A stretch of 64,000 nucleotides of DNA from Wenzhouxiangella limi (GCF_010499265.1 NZ_JAAGSC010000043.1:315493-379492); one strand, 5' to 3'; shown: positions 19,528 through 29,122, counted from the first letter of the stretch. The notes: generated by a model from the letters alone, not told the origin. Program-made: numbers and translations.

Positions 19528-20037
19528 ATGAGTACCGCCGATCTTGTGATCCTGGCCATCTGCGGGATCTCGATGCTGGTCAGCCTTTTCCGGGGTTTTG
19601 TCCGCGAGGCGTTCTCGCTGGTGGTCTGGTTTCTGGCAGTGTATGCAGGGCTTTTGGCCGCCAAGCCCTTTGCCGAGCGCCTGACACCCTGGATCGAGAT
19701 GCCCTCGGTAAGAGTGATGGTCGCCTTTATCGGCGTGTTCGTACTGGTGCTGATCGTCGGCGGTCTGGTCACTTATCTCCTGGGCAAGCTGGTTGCCGGA
19801 ACAGGCCTGAGCGGCACAGACCGGCTGGTTGGCGCGCTCTTCGGGGCGCTGCGCGGCGCGGCGATCGTGCTGGTAGCCGTCATCATCGCGCGCTTCACGC
19901 CGTTTCCCGAGGATCCGTGGTGGCGCGAGTCCCGGCTGCTGCCTGAATTCGAGCGCCTCGCGGTCGTAGCGGTTCGTTATTTCCCGGAAACGGTGCAGGA
20001 ACACGTGCCGTCGGAGTCCGGGTCCGAGGAAATCTGA
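19528..20037 (+). CDS. cvpA: CvpA-family inner-membrane protein
   Basis: A 169-residue protein with four hydrophobic helices; the N-terminal LFRGFVREAFSLVVW is the family signature. CvpA was named for colicin V production and later linked to envelope stress and bile tolerance; its biochemical role is unknown. ATG at 19528 is ten bases after the SPOR gene stop; longer in-frame readings fall inside that gene. A short acidic tail (SESGSEEI) ends the protein. Its place before purF is conserved and likely reflects one transcript. Confidence 0.93.
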   Translation: MSTADLVILAICGISMLVSLFRGFVREAFSLVVWFLAVYAGLLAAKPFAERLTPWIEMPSVRVMVAFIGVFVLVLIVGGLVTYLLGKLVAGTGLSGTDRLVGALFGALRGAAIVLVAVIIARFTPFPEDPWWRESRLLPEFERLAVVAVRYFPETVQEHVPSESGSEEI

Positions 20038-20040
20038 ACC

Positions 20041-21519
20041 ATGTGTGGAATCGCGGGAATTTTTGGTCGAACCGAGGTTGCGGCGCGTCTGTATGACGCC
20101 ATGACCATTCTTCAGCATCGGGGTCAGGACGCGGCCGGGATGACGACCCTGGACGGCAACCGGATGCGCTCGGCGCGCGGCATCGGGCTGGTTCGCGACG
20201 TGTTCAGCGAGCGCTCTGTGGCGGGTCTGACCGGAGAGATCGGCATCGGCCACGTCCGCTATCCGACTGCTGGCTGCGACCGGCCGGACGAGACCCAGCC
20301 GATGTACGTCAACGCCCCGTGCGGTATCGCGCTGGGTCACAACGGCAACCTGATCAACTCCGAAGAGCTCAGCGCCGAGCTGTTTGCCCGCGATCGTCGT
20401 CATATCAATACCGAGTCGGACTCGGAGGTTCTGCTCAATATCCTGGCCCATGAGGTCGCCGCCCACGGTAGCGCCAGGATCACGCCGGAGCGCGTGTTCA
20501 GCGCCGTTGACGGGGTCCACAGGCGGTGCCGGGGCGGTTACGCCACCGTGGCCCTGATCGCCGGGGTCGGCCTGCTTGGCTTTCGTGACCCCCACGGTAT
20601 TCGCCCCATCGTCCTCGGGCAGCGCGAGTCCCGCGATGGCCGCGAGTACATCATGGCCTCGGAGTCGGTGGTGCTGGACCTGCTGGGTTTCGATCTGATT
20701 TCCGATCTGGCCCCGGGTGAGAGCGCGCTGATCACCCTGGACGGTGAACTGCATCGCCACGTCAGCGACCAGGCTCGTCCGCATACGCCCTGCCTGTTCG
20801 AATACGTGTACTTTGCCCGTCCGGACTCCATGATTGATGACCTGTCGATCTACAAGGCCCGCCTGCGCATGGGAGAAGCGCTGGCAGAGAAGATCCTGCG
20901 CGAGTGGCCCGACCACGACATCGATGCTGTCATTCCGGTGCCGGATACCAGCCGCACGGCCTGCCTGCCGCTGTCGCAGATGCTGGGCGTGAAGTACCGC
21001 GAAGGCCTGATCAAGAACCGCTACATCGGGCGGACGTTCATCATGCCCGGTCAGGAAGAGCGGGCGCGCTCGGTGCGCCGCAAGCTCAACACGATTTCGC
21101 TGGAGTTCCGCAACAAGAATGTGCTGCTGGTCGACGACTCGATCGTGCGCGGCACGACTTCGCGCCAGATCATCCAGATGGCGCGCGAGGCGGGTGCGCG
21201 TAAGGTTTACCTGGCCTCGGCGTCGCCGCCGGTGCGCTATCCCAATGTTTACGGTATCGACATGCCCGCTGCCAGCGAGCTGGTTGCTGCCGGCCGAAGC
21301 GAAAGTGAAATCCGTGAGCGAATCGGCGCCGATCGCCTGATCTACCAGGAACTGCCCGACCTGGAAAAGGCGGTGCGGGGCAAGAATCGTCGTCTGGCCG
21401 GATTCGACAGCTCGTGTTTCAGCGGCCGCTACGTCACCGGCTTGGCCGACGGCTACCTGGAAGAGCTCGAGGCCCGGCGCGCAGACGCCGTGCGCCAGGA
21501 ACGGCGGACAGGCTCCTGA
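20041..21519 (+). CDS. purF: Amidophosphoribosyltransferase
   Basis: A 492-residue enzyme making 5-phosphoribosylamine from PRPP and glutamine, the committed step of purine synthesis. The mature N-terminus is Cys2 (MCGIAGIFG), the catalytic nucleophile of the class II glutamine amidotransferase domain, followed by ILQHRGQDAAG, GHVRYPTAG and HNGNL. The C-terminal type I PRTase domain has the PRPP loop VLLVDDSIVRGTTSR. It lacks the propeptide and Fe-S cysteine pattern of the Bacillus type, so it is the E. coli type. It begins three bases after cvpA and ends the cluster. Confidence 0.97.
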   Translation: MCGIAGIFGRTEVAARLYDAMTILQHRGQDAAGMTTLDGNRMRSARGIGLVRDVFSERSVAGLTGEIGIGHVRYPTAGCDRPDETQPMYVNAPCGIALGHNGNLINSEELSAELFARDRRHINTESDSEVLLNILAHEVAAHGSARITPERVFSAVDGVHRRCRGGYATVALIAGVGLLGFRDPHGIRPIVLGQRESRDGREYIMASESVVLDLLGFDLISDLAPGESALITLDGELHRHVSDQARPHTPCLFEYVYFARPDSMIDDLSIYKARLRMGEALAEKILREWPDHDIDAVIPVPDTSRTACLPLSQMLGVKYREGLIKNRYIGRTFIMPGQEERARSVRRKLNTISLEFRNKNVLLVDDSIVRGTTSRQIIQMAREAGARKVYLASASPPVRYPNVYGIDMPAASELVAAGRSESEIRERIGADRLIYQELPDLEKAVRGKNRRLAGFDSSCFSGRYVTGLADGYLEELEARRADAVRQERRTGS

Positions 21520-21529
21520 GGCTGGCGAC

Positions 21530-22939
21530 ATGACCTCGACCGCGATCGTCTGGTTCCGACGCGATCTGCGCCTGGCCGACAACGCTGCCCTGGATCGGGC
21601 CCGCAAGGAACACGATCGAGTCGTACCGGTTTTTGTCTGGGATCCCGATGCCGAGGGCGCCTGGGCGCCGGGCGCGGCCAGCAGATGGTGGCTGCATCAC
21701 GCGCTCTGTCATCTTGACCAGCGGCTCGGGCAGCGCGACAGCCGGCTGATCATCGCCAGCGGCGATACCGCCACCGAGCTGGAACGCATTCGTCGGGTGA
21801 CCGGTGCCGGTGCGGTCTACTGGAACCGGCTTTACGAACCGGCTTTCGTCGAGCGCGATCGGACGCTGAAAGCCAACCTTCGCGCGGCCGGCATGCGGGC
21901 CGTTAGTTGCGCGGGGGCGCTGCTGTTCGAGCCCTGGGAAATCCTCAAGCCCGACGAAAGCCCCTACCTTGTTTTCACGCCGTTCTGGAAACAGATGCAA
22001 AAACGCTGGTCGGCGCCCGGCGCGTTTGCGGAACCGCGAACCCTTCCGCCACCGGCGCGCTGGCCCGCCAGCATGCCGGTTGCAGACTTGAAGCTGCCGG
22101 CAGAAGACAACTGGGCGAAAGATTTTTCCCGGCGCTGGGAGCCTGGTGAACTGCCGGCCCGGCGGCGTCTGGATACTTTCGTCGCCGAGGCGGTCGCGTC
22201 CTACGAGAAGGATCGGGATCGACCAGGCTGCCATGGTACATCGCGCCTGTCGCCGCACCTGCACTTCGGCGAGGTGTCGCCGGGCCAGGTGGTTCGCGCC
22301 CTGGATGAATCGGGGCAGCTGCCGGTCGGGCAGGGCCGCTGGTCGTTTCTGCGCGAGATCGCCTGGCGCGAGTTTTCCGCGCATCTGCTGTTCCACCATC
22401 CGGCTCTGCCCGATCGTCCTCTGAAAGCGCAGTTCGAAGCGTTCCCCTGGCGAGAAAAGATCGACTACGCCGATGATCTGACCGCCTGGCAGCGGGGGCG
22501 GACCGGCGTTCCCATGGTGGATGCAGGCATGCGCGAGCTGTGGCAAACCGGCTGGATGCACAACCGCGTGCGCATGATCGTCGCCTCCTTCCTGACCAAG
22601 AACCTGCTCATTCCCTGGACCGAGGGCGCACGGTGGTTCTGGGAGACCCTGGTCGATGCCGACCTGGCCAACAACACGGCCGGCTGGCAGTGGACGGCCG
22701 GCTGCGGCGCCGATGCCGCACCGTACTTCCGGGTCTTCAACCCCGTCCTGCAAGGTCAGAAATTCGACCCGCAGGGCCACTACGTCCGGCGATGGTGTCC
22801 GGAACTGGCGGAAGAATCTGATCGGGATTTGCACGAACCGAGCGCTGGGGAAGTCGAGGCAACCGCGGCTCCGATTGTCGATCTCAAGGATAGCCGCAAA
22901 AGGGCTTTGGCCGCCTACGACCGGATCAAGAAGACCTGA
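21530..22939 (+). CDS. phr: Deoxyribodipyrimidine photolyase (CPD photolyase, class I)
   Basis: A 469-residue FAD enzyme splitting cyclobutane pyrimidine dimers with blue light. The N-terminal antenna domain begins IVWFRRDLRLADNAAL. The FAD domain carries TSRLSPHLHFGEVSP, the segment IAWREFSAHLLFHHP and the signature WQWTAGCGADAAPYFRVFNP. Trp residues of the electron-transfer chain appear to be present (WMHNRVRMIVASFL region). It begins ten bases after purF on the same strand, which is not a conserved adjacency, and converges with the M15 gene eight bases beyond its stop. Confidence 0.94.
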   Translation: MTSTAIVWFRRDLRLADNAALDRARKEHDRVVPVFVWDPDAEGAWAPGAASRWWLHHALCHLDQRLGQRDSRLIIASGDTATELERIRRVTGAGAVYWNRLYEPAFVERDRTLKANLRAAGMRAVSCAGALLFEPWEILKPDESPYLVFTPFWKQMQKRWSAPGAFAEPRTLPPPARWPASMPVADLKLPAEDNWAKDFSRRWEPGELPARRRLDTFVAEAVASYEKDRDRPGCHGTSRLSPHLHFGEVSPGQVVRALDESGQLPVGQGRWSFLREIAWREFSAHLLFHHPALPDRPLKAQFEAFPWREKIDYADDLTAWQRGRTGVPMVDAGMRELWQTGWMHNRVRMIVASFLTKNLLIPWTEGARWFWETLVDADLANNTAGWQWTAGCGADAAPYFRVFNPVLQGQKFDPQGHYVRRWCPELAEESDRDLHEPSAGEVEATAAPIVDLKDSRKRALAAYDRIKKT

Positions 22940-22947
22940 CTATTGGT

Positions 22948-23934
22948 TCACTGGCCGGCAACGCCGCCGGTCGCGTGGAAACACCAATGCCAAGGTTCCC
23001 AGGTCATGCTGTGCCGGTTACCGCGGCCAAAGCTTTCGCGAAAACCGAATAACCGGGCGTTGTCGCTCAGCCAGCGGTAGGCGGGTGTATCGGCGAAGCT
23101 CTCTTCCAGCGGCGGCTCGCCCGGGGTCTTCAGGTCCAGCGCTCTGCCGCTGTGGTGCTCGCTGAAGCCCGGAGCTGCCGAGACCGAAAGAATGCGGGCG
23201 ATGTTCTGGCCTTTTTCCAGTTTGTTCCGAATGAGATTGGCCTGGTAATTCACGGCTCGATAGGCTGACACGACCTGCAGTCGGATGCCGTTACTGCTGG
23301 CCGCGGAATGCATGGATTCCCAGGCTCTGGCTGCTTCGGGCGCCATCCACTGCTCGCGTTCGTAGGCGTCCAGGCCGATCGATATCCGCTGGCTGCATTC
23401 GCGAACCATCTCGAGGCGATGGCGCGGGCCGTAGTCCTGGCTGATGCCGAGCTCGTCGTGCAAGTCAAACACATGCCGAGTCCAGCGATCTGCCAGCCCG
23501 GTTAACGCCTTGCGCACCAGGATGGGGCGGTCGGTATCCGGTTCGGATTCCTCCGGCGCGTAGCCCAGCTCCCACATCAGCGACAAGGCCGGGGCCAGAA
23601 TGCAGCACTGCAGCGAACGCAGTCCGTAGGCCAGCGCACGCTGCTCGACGGCGGTGAAGAGTTTGCGCGGCGTTCCGGCGCTGGCCAGGGCCGGGCTGAG
23701 GTAGCAGGCGATGACCTGGCGGTCGTAGAGATCGAGGGCCAGAACGCCGGCATACTCTCCGTCCTTGATCGCCGCAATCAGGCAGCCGTCTTCGATCAGG
23801 GTGGAAAGCCGGCGTTCCAGCAACTCCGGGGCCGGACCGGCGTGTACGACATCGGGCAGTCTTGCCCGAATCAGGGCAACCAGCTTTTCGACCTCGCTGA
23901 GGCGGATGGGTCGAACTGAGGTGAAGCTTTCCAT
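22948..23934 (-). CDS. GNAT-like domain fused to M15B (VanY/LdcB-type) carboxypeptidase
   Basis: A 328-residue two-domain protein. The C-terminal half (about 195-325) is a VanY-type zinc D,D- or L,D-carboxypeptidase, with the zinc motif SEHHSGRALDL (His and Asp ligands) and the EPWHW motif with catalytic Glu and the last His; the SAYR loop is also present. The N-terminal half (about 1-145) resembles a GNAT acetyltransferase (ending ALAYGLRSLQCCILAPALSLMWELGYAPEE), but the acetyl-CoA loop is degenerate (SAGTPRKL). No signal peptide or membrane helix is visible, so it may act on peptidoglycan fragments in the cytoplasm. The domain assignment rests on motifs only. Confidence 0.75.
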   Translation of the reverse strand: MESFTSVRPIRLSEVEKLVALIRARLPDVVHAGPAPELLERRLSTLIEDGCLIAAIKDGEYAGVLALDLYDRQVIACYLSPALASAGTPRKLFTAVEQRALAYGLRSLQCCILAPALSLMWELGYAPEESEPDTDRPILVRKALTGLADRWTRHVFDLHDELGISQDYGPRHRLEMVRECSQRISIGLDAYEREQWMAPEAARAWESMHSAASSNGIRLQVVSAYRAVNYQANLIRNKLEKGQNIARILSVSAAPGFSEHHSGRALDLKTPGEPPLEESFADTPAYRWLSDNARLFGFRESFGRGNRHSMTWEPWHWCFHATGGVAGQ

Positions 23935-24010
23935 GCCGTGGCAAATCCATGCGCGGACAGTGCGGCATTGCGATCGCGATAAGTCACGACCAGGCCGCCA
24001 CGGCTCATCG

Positions 24011-24019
24011 TGCTATATT
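24011..24019 (+). promoter_or_regulatory. Extended -10 promoter element for the small exported protein gene
   Basis: TGCTATATT, an extended -10 about 25 bases before the GTG at 24044, in the gap between two divergent genes. No convincing -35 is seen. Confidence 0.35.
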
Positions 24020-24043
24020 TTCGGTGTGTTGCCAAGCCCTGAA

Positions 24044-24496
24044 GTGTCAATTTTGCAGCGACTCGTGACAATGGTGTTGCTGCTCGGGCTCGCTTTGATC
24101 GTTGGCGCAGTGCCGGCCAGGACGCTCCTGCCGGCGGTCTGGCCGGCATCGGTTGAAGAGCTTGTCTTGCCTGATGGACGCTGGATTTTGCAGCCGGCGC
24201 GCTGGGGTCTTCAGCCAGCAGGCGGCGACGAGGTCCAGGCGCGATCGCGTCCGTTGAGCGTGCTCGAGGTGCATTTCGAGGATGGCTCGCGCGAGCGCGG
24301 TTACGTGGTTGACCGAACGGCCGGTCCGGACGGCGTGTTGATTCTCCAGACAGGCCCGAAGCGCCAGCGGATCGTGCCGGAATCGGCGCTGGCGTTCGCT
24401 TTTTATCCCAACGACATGCGCCTCGGTCAGCGCTTGGAGCTGGCACTGGCGCGCCTGAAACGGCGAGCGGTCAGCCAAACGCCATCACCTCGCTGA
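24044..24496 (+). CDS. Small exported or membrane-anchored protein of unknown function
   Basis: About 150 residues, not recognised. A hydrophobic N-terminal helix (LVTMVLLLGLALIVGAVPA) could be a signal peptide or anchor; the remainder is a soluble, probably beta-rich domain (VLPDGRWILQPARWGLQP, then VLEVHFEDGSRERGYVV) ending with a basic amphipathic helix (LELALARLKRRAVSQ). The start is uncertain: GTG 24044, TTG 24053 and ATG 24071 all keep the hydrophobic segment, and none has a strong ribosome-binding site. The last 26 bases overlap the 3' end of the convergent epmA gene. It is divergent from the M15 carboxypeptidase gene. Confidence 0.6.
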   Translation: MSILQRLVTMVLLLGLALIVGAVPARTLLPAVWPASVEELVLPDGRWILQPARWGLQPAGGDEVQARSRPLSVLEVHFEDGSRERGYVVDRTAGPDGVLILQTGPKRQRIVPESALAFAFYPNDMRLGQRLELALARLKRRAVSQTPSPR

Positions 24497-25397
24497 TCTG
24501 GCGAGCGCCGCTAAGCGCCATCAGCAAACGCTCAATGCCCAGGGCGACGCCGGAGCAGCTGGGCAGGCCGTGCTCCATGGCCGCCAGCAGTGTCTCGTCG
24601 ATGGGCATGGCCGCTCGTCCCAGTTGGGCGCGGCGCGCATTGTCACGCTCGAAGCGCTGGCGCTGTTCGACCGGATCAGTCAATTCCTGGTAGCCGTTGG
24701 CCAGTTCCAGCGAGCCGGCAAAGACTTCAAAGCGACAGGCCAGGCGTTTATCGTCTGGATCCAGGCAGGCGAGCGCGGCTTGCGCGGCGGGGTAGCCGTG
24801 AACCAACGTCAGCTGCTGGTTCGGAAAACGATCCTGGATGCGCGTGGAAAACAGGTAATCCAGCCGCATGTCCGTATCGCAGTCGGCGGGCAGCTCATCA
24901 CCGGTCAACCTGATCGCTGCAGCCGGCTCGGTCAGCGGGTCGAAGTCGAGCTGCTGCCGGAACAACTCCGTCCAGGCCACCCTGTGGATCTGCCAGCCGG
25001 GATGTTGCTGCGGGCTGCAGTCGGTGATCAGCTCCAGCGTTTCGGTAGCCATCTGCTGCCAGTCGCGGCCGGTTCGATACCACTCAAGGAGGGTGAACTC
25101 CTGGCGGTGCAGCTTGCCTTTTTCTCCGGCCCGGAAAACGGGGCCGATTTCATACAGATCGCCCAGTCCGGCGGCGAGCATGCGCTTGTGAAAATATTCG
25201 GGCGAGGTCCGGAGGTAGCCCTGGCCGTGATCCAGGGCCAGGCTTTCGATCTGCGGTTCGGTCACGCCGGTGGGTGTCATCACCGGTGTAGTCACCTCGA
25301 TCGTTCGGCGCGCGGCCATGAAATGACGGATGCGCTGCAGAATGGCCGCGCGCATTTGCAGCAGGTCGGGCCGGGCGCTGGGTTGCCAGTGGCTCAT
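24471..25397 (-). CDS. epmA: Elongation factor P--(R)-beta-lysine ligase
   Basis: A 308-residue truncated class II lysyl-tRNA synthetase paralogue (GenX/PoxA) that attaches (R)-beta-lysine to a conserved lysine of EF-P. Motif 2 is in FRAGEKGKLHRQEFTLLEWYR and motif 3 is GVALGIERLLMAL; there is no anticodon-binding domain, which separates it from LysS. ATG at 25397 (MSHWQPSA) fits the usual length; upstream in-frame codons lie inside ppx. It shares four bases with the ppx stop and is probably translated from the ppk-ppx message. The partners efp and epmB are not in the window. Confidence 0.93.
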   Translation of the reverse strand: MSHWQPSARPDLLQMRAAILQRIRHFMAARRTIEVTTPVMTPTGVTEPQIESLALDHGQGYLRTSPEYFHKRMLAAGLGDLYEIGPVFRAGEKGKLHRQEFTLLEWYRTGRDWQQMATETLELITDCSPQQHPGWQIHRVAWTELFRQQLDFDPLTEPAAAIRLTGDELPADCDTDMRLDYLFSTRIQDRFPNQQLTLVHGYPAAQAALACLDPDDKRLACRFEVFAGSLELANGYQELTDPVEQRQRFERDNARRAQLGRAAMPIDETLLAAMEHGLPSCSGVALGIERLLMALSGARQISEVMAFG

Positions 25398-26911
25398 TCC
25401 TGAATGGCGGTCTGCAGCACGCCGAGCCGCAGCGAGAACCCGAGAGCCTGCAAATGCTCCGCCTCTTCGGTCAGGTCTTGCGCGGTCAGGGGATGCGATT
25501 CCAGCCATGCCGGCGGCAGCGACAGATTCAGGCGGCGCTTTTTGTCGACTTTCAGCGCAAAGTCGCAGAAGTCGGCATCGGAATGAGCGCGTGACATCAG
25601 CACCGCAAGACGCAGCAGGGCAAGCATCCGGGTGCTGCTTTGATGCAGACGCGGCGGCAGTCGCTGGATGCGCTCCAGATCCGGCCGCTCACGCTGCTGT
25701 CCGACCAGGGTCGCCATCAGCGCCTGCTCGTGGCGTCCAAAACCGGGCATATCGGCGTGCTCGACGATATAGGCGCTGTGGGCAGGGTAGTGCTCGTGGG
25801 CAATGGCCAGGCCGATCTCGTGCAGGCGAGCCGCCCACATCAGCAGATCGCGGTGTTCTTCGGTCAGCTCCCAGTCCGGCCCGACCTGTTCGAACGCGGC
25901 CCGGGTCCAGTCGCAGACCCGGTCGGCCTGGTCCTGGTCGCACTCGTAGCGGACTGCCATGGCGTTGATGGTCTTGTCGCGCGGATCCTGTTGACCGAGC
26001 CGGCCCATCAGGTCGTAGAGCAGTCCCTCGCGCAGCGCGAAGTCGGAGGTCTGCAGACGTTCGATCGACAGCGCCTTCATCAGCGCATCGAGAATGACCA
26101 GGCCGCCGGCGATCACGGGCCGCCGGCGCTCCGACAGCCCCGCCAGCGAAATCCTGTCGATGTGACCGGCAGAAAACAGGCAGGAGCGCAGTTCGATCAA
26201 GTCATCGCGGCAGAAACCGGCGGGTCGGTCCGGATGCCGTTTCCGGATCATGGAATCCACGGCCCGCATGGTCCCGGAGGAGCCCACGGCCTGGTCCCAT
26301 CCGTAGGCACGAAATCGCGCGGTGTAGGGACGCAGGGCACCCATGATCCTGCGCTTCGCGCGTCGCCATCGGCCCGGCGTGATGCGGCCGTCGGGAAACG
26401 CCTCGCGCGTGGTGGCCACGCAGCCGAAGGCCAGGCTCTCGGCCAGTTCCGGGTCGACCGCTTCGCCGGCCACCAGCTCGGTTGATCCGCCGCCGATGTC
26501 GATCACCAGCCGGCGCGCCGCCGCCGCCGGCATACCCTGGCTGACGCCGGTATAGACCAGGCGGGCTTCTTCGCGTCCGCTGACGATGTCGATGGGGCAG
26601 CCCAGGGCGGTCTCGGCAACGACCAGAAAGCCGGCCGGATGCCGCAACCGGCGGAACGTCTGGGTTCCGACGGCGCGCATGTTGGCGGCGGGAATGCCGG
26701 CAAGGCGCTGCCCGAAACGGGCCAGGCACAGCACGGCGGCTTCCCGCGTTGCCCGGTCAAGATTTCCCTGCTCGTCCAGGCCGCCGCCAAGACGCACCAT
26801 TTCCTTGATTCGATCAATAACGCGCAGTTCGTTGTGCTCAGCCCGGGCCACGAGCATGTGGAAGCTGTTGCTGCCCAGATCGACGGCGGCGAAGACTTGG
26901 CGTTCAGGCAT
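25394..26911 (-). CDS. ppx: Exopolyphosphatase (Ppx/GppA family)
   Basis: A 505-residue ASKHA-fold phosphatase removing terminal phosphates from polyphosphate, or the 5' phosphate of pppGpp. The N-terminal phosphate-binding motif is DLGSNSFHMLVAR (about residues 11-23), the second is VIDIGGGSTELV, and the conserved Glu is in VSGREEARLVY; an HD-like C-terminal domain follows (RLHEIGLAIAHEHYPAHSAYI). Ppx and GppA cannot be told apart with confidence, but the length and linkage to ppk favour Ppx. It overlaps ppk by eight bases and epmA by four. Confidence 0.93.
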   Translation of the reverse strand: MPERQVFAAVDLGSNSFHMLVARAEHNELRVIDRIKEMVRLGGGLDEQGNLDRATREAAVLCLARFGQRLAGIPAANMRAVGTQTFRRLRHPAGFLVVAETALGCPIDIVSGREEARLVYTGVSQGMPAAAARRLVIDIGGGSTELVAGEAVDPELAESLAFGCVATTREAFPDGRITPGRWRRAKRRIMGALRPYTARFRAYGWDQAVGSSGTMRAVDSMIRKRHPDRPAGFCRDDLIELRSCLFSAGHIDRISLAGLSERRRPVIAGGLVILDALMKALSIERLQTSDFALREGLLYDLMGRLGQQDPRDKTINAMAVRYECDQDQADRVCDWTRAAFEQVGPDWELTEEHRDLLMWAARLHEIGLAIAHEHYPAHSAYIVEHADMPGFGRHEQALMATLVGQQRERPDLERIQRLPPRLHQSSTRMLALLRLAVLMSRAHSDADFCDFALKVDKKRRLNLSLPPAWLESHPLTAQDLTEEAEHLQALGFSLRLGVLQTAIQE

Positions 26912-29042
26912 CTCCGGCTTCGGCTATCAACAGGTCCTGGATGGCTATTTCATCCTCGTCGTCGGCAGGGTAGACCAGCGCGTAGTCGCCGCCGGGGCCC
27001 AGTTCCCACGCGCTCCGGTTGTCGGCATAGGCCAGCTCGATGGATTCGCGCACCACGCGGGCTGCTGCGCGCGGCTCCAGTATGGGGAAGCAGGTTTCTA
27101 CCCGCTGGAACAGGTTGCGTTCCATCCAGTCGGCGCTGGCGCCATACGTTTCGGGGTGGCCGTCGTTGGCGAAATGATAGACCCGGCTGTGCTCAAGAAA
27201 ACGGCCCAGAATGGAACGCACGCGGATGTTGTCAGACAGGCCGGGTACCCCGGGGCGAAGGCAGCAGATGCCGCGTACGATCAGTCGGACTTCGACGCCT
27301 GCGCGCGAGGCGCGGTACAGGGCGCGAATCATCTCCGGCTCGGTCAGCGAGTTCATTTTGGCGTAGATCCGGGCTGTTTTGCCCGCCCGGGCGTGTTCGG
27401 TCTCGCGCTCGATCCGCTCAAGCAGGGATCGGTGCAGGTCGAACGGTGACTGGATCAGCAAGTTGAGCGTCTGGGCGCGCCCGAGGCCGGACAGCTGCTG
27501 GAAGACGCGATGGACGTCCTGGGCCAGGTCCGGATTGGCGCTGAGCAGGCTCCAGTCGGTATAGGCCTTGGCTGTGCCCTGGTGGTAGTTGCCGGTACCG
27601 AGGTGGACATAGCGATGCAGGTGGCCGCGTTCGCGTCGCACCATCAGCATCATCTTGGCGTGGGTCTTGTGGCCAACCACGCCGTAGACGACCTGGACGC
27701 CGGCCTCCTGCAGCCGCGTGGCCAGCGTGATGTTGGCCTGCTCGTCGAATCGGGCCCTGAGTTCGACGATTACGGTGACGTCCTTGCCGGCGCGCGCCGC
27801 CTCGACCAGCAGGCCGACCAGAGCGGAGTCCACGCCGGTTCGATAAAGCGTCTGTTTGATGGCCAGGACCGAAGGGTCATTGACGGCCTGGCGTAACAGA
27901 TCAACGACCGGTTGGAAGCTGTCGTAGGGGTGATGAAGCAGCCAGTCGCGCCGACGGATGGCGGCAAACAGGTTGCCGGTGGGCGCCAGCGCCTTGGGTG
28001 ATCGGGCCTGAAAGGCCGGAAACTTCAGATCAGGGCGGTCGGTCTGGTCGCAGATCGCGCTCATGCGGTTGAGGTTGACCGGGCCGGCGCAGCGATAGAT
28101 GCTGTCCTGGCCCAGCCCGAACTTGCTGGCGAGGAAGCGGGCGATGGTGTCTGGACAGTTGGTTGCCACTTCCAGTCGCACTGCTTCTGCAAAGCCGCGT
28201 TCCATCAGTTCACCTTCCAGCGCGCGCGCCAGGTCCTCGATTTCTTCCTCGTCGACGAACAGTTCGCTGTTGCGCGTGACCCGAAACTGGTAACAGCCAT
28301 GCACCGTCATGCCGGGAAACAGTTCGTCGATGAAGGCGTGGACAACCGATGACAGGAAAACGAAATCGTTGGGTCCGCGGCTGTAGCTTTTCGGGATGCG
28401 AATGATGCGCGGCAGCGAGCGCGGGGCCCGCACCAGCGCCATGCCGCTGTCGCGTCCGAAGGCGTCCTGACCCTCCAGGGAGACGGCGAAGTTGAGGCTC
28501 TTGTTGAGAATGCGCGGGAACGGGTGGGCAGGATCCAGCCCCAGCGGGCTCAGCACGGGCAGGATTTCCTGGCGAAAATGTTGGTGCAGCCAGCGCCGCT
28601 GGCGGCGTTTCCAGACCGAGCGGCGCAGGATGCGGATGTTTTGTTCGGCAAGCGCAGGCGTCAGCTCTTCGTTCATTACCCAGTACTGCTGCTCGACCAT
28701 TTCGAGCACGGCGGCGCGAATAGCCTCCAGCGCCGCGGCCGGCGTCAGCCCGTCCGGGCCGGGCTGGTTGGCCCCGTGCTGCATGCGCTGGCGCACCGAG
28801 GCCACGCGAACCTCGAAGAATTCATCGAGATTGGTACAGGAAATGCACAGGAAACGCACGCGTTCAAGCAAAGGAATGCGCGAATCGCGGGCCAGTTCCA
28901 GAACGCGCCGGGTAAAGGCCAGCAGGCTCAGTTCGCGGTTCAATAACAGCTCGGGCGCATCCAGATCAGCTGATTGCCATTCGGCCAGTTCCGGCGCCTG
29001 CTGGGTCACGGACCGAAGGTGAGCGGAAGCGAGGGTCGCCAT
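26904..29042 (-). CDS. ppk: Polyphosphate kinase 1
   Basis: A 712-residue enzyme transferring the gamma-phosphate of ATP to inorganic polyphosphate. The N-terminal domain begins LNRELSLLAFTRRVLELA. The catalytic core has the autophosphorylated histidine in VGHKTHAKMMLMVRRE, and the second phospholipase D-like motif lies around GICCLRPGVPGLSDNIRV. Length is typical. It is the first gene of a ppk-ppx-epmA run with overlapping ends, so synthesis and breakdown of polyphosphate are co-encoded. Start ATG at 29042, 80 bases from the bepA-type stop, which may mark a separate promoter. Confidence 0.96.
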   Translation of the reverse strand: MATLASAHLRSVTQQAPELAEWQSADLDAPELLLNRELSLLAFTRRVLELARDSRIPLLERVRFLCISCTNLDEFFEVRVASVRQRMQHGANQPGPDGLTPAAALEAIRAAVLEMVEQQYWVMNEELTPALAEQNIRILRRSVWKRRQRRWLHQHFRQEILPVLSPLGLDPAHPFPRILNKSLNFAVSLEGQDAFGRDSGMALVRAPRSLPRIIRIPKSYSRGPNDFVFLSSVVHAFIDELFPGMTVHGCYQFRVTRNSELFVDEEEIEDLARALEGELMERGFAEAVRLEVATNCPDTIARFLASKFGLGQDSIYRCAGPVNLNRMSAICDQTDRPDLKFPAFQARSPKALAPTGNLFAAIRRRDWLLHHPYDSFQPVVDLLRQAVNDPSVLAIKQTLYRTGVDSALVGLLVEAARAGKDVTVIVELRARFDEQANITLATRLQEAGVQVVYGVVGHKTHAKMMLMVRRERGHLHRYVHLGTGNYHQGTAKAYTDWSLLSANPDLAQDVHRVFQQLSGLGRAQTLNLLIQSPFDLHRSLLERIERETEHARAGKTARIYAKMNSLTEPEMIRALYRASRAGVEVRLIVRGICCLRPGVPGLSDNIRVRSILGRFLEHSRVYHFANDGHPETYGASADWMERNLFQRVETCFPILEPRAAARVVRESIELAYADNRSAWELGPGGDYALVYPADDEDEIAIQDLLIAEAGDA

Positions 29043-29122
29043 TCGCCGAGGCCTTTATCAAGTGGGTTTGATGGATTTGACTGTACACCAAACGGACGTC
29101 CGGGGCAGGGTGCTTGCGGGAG

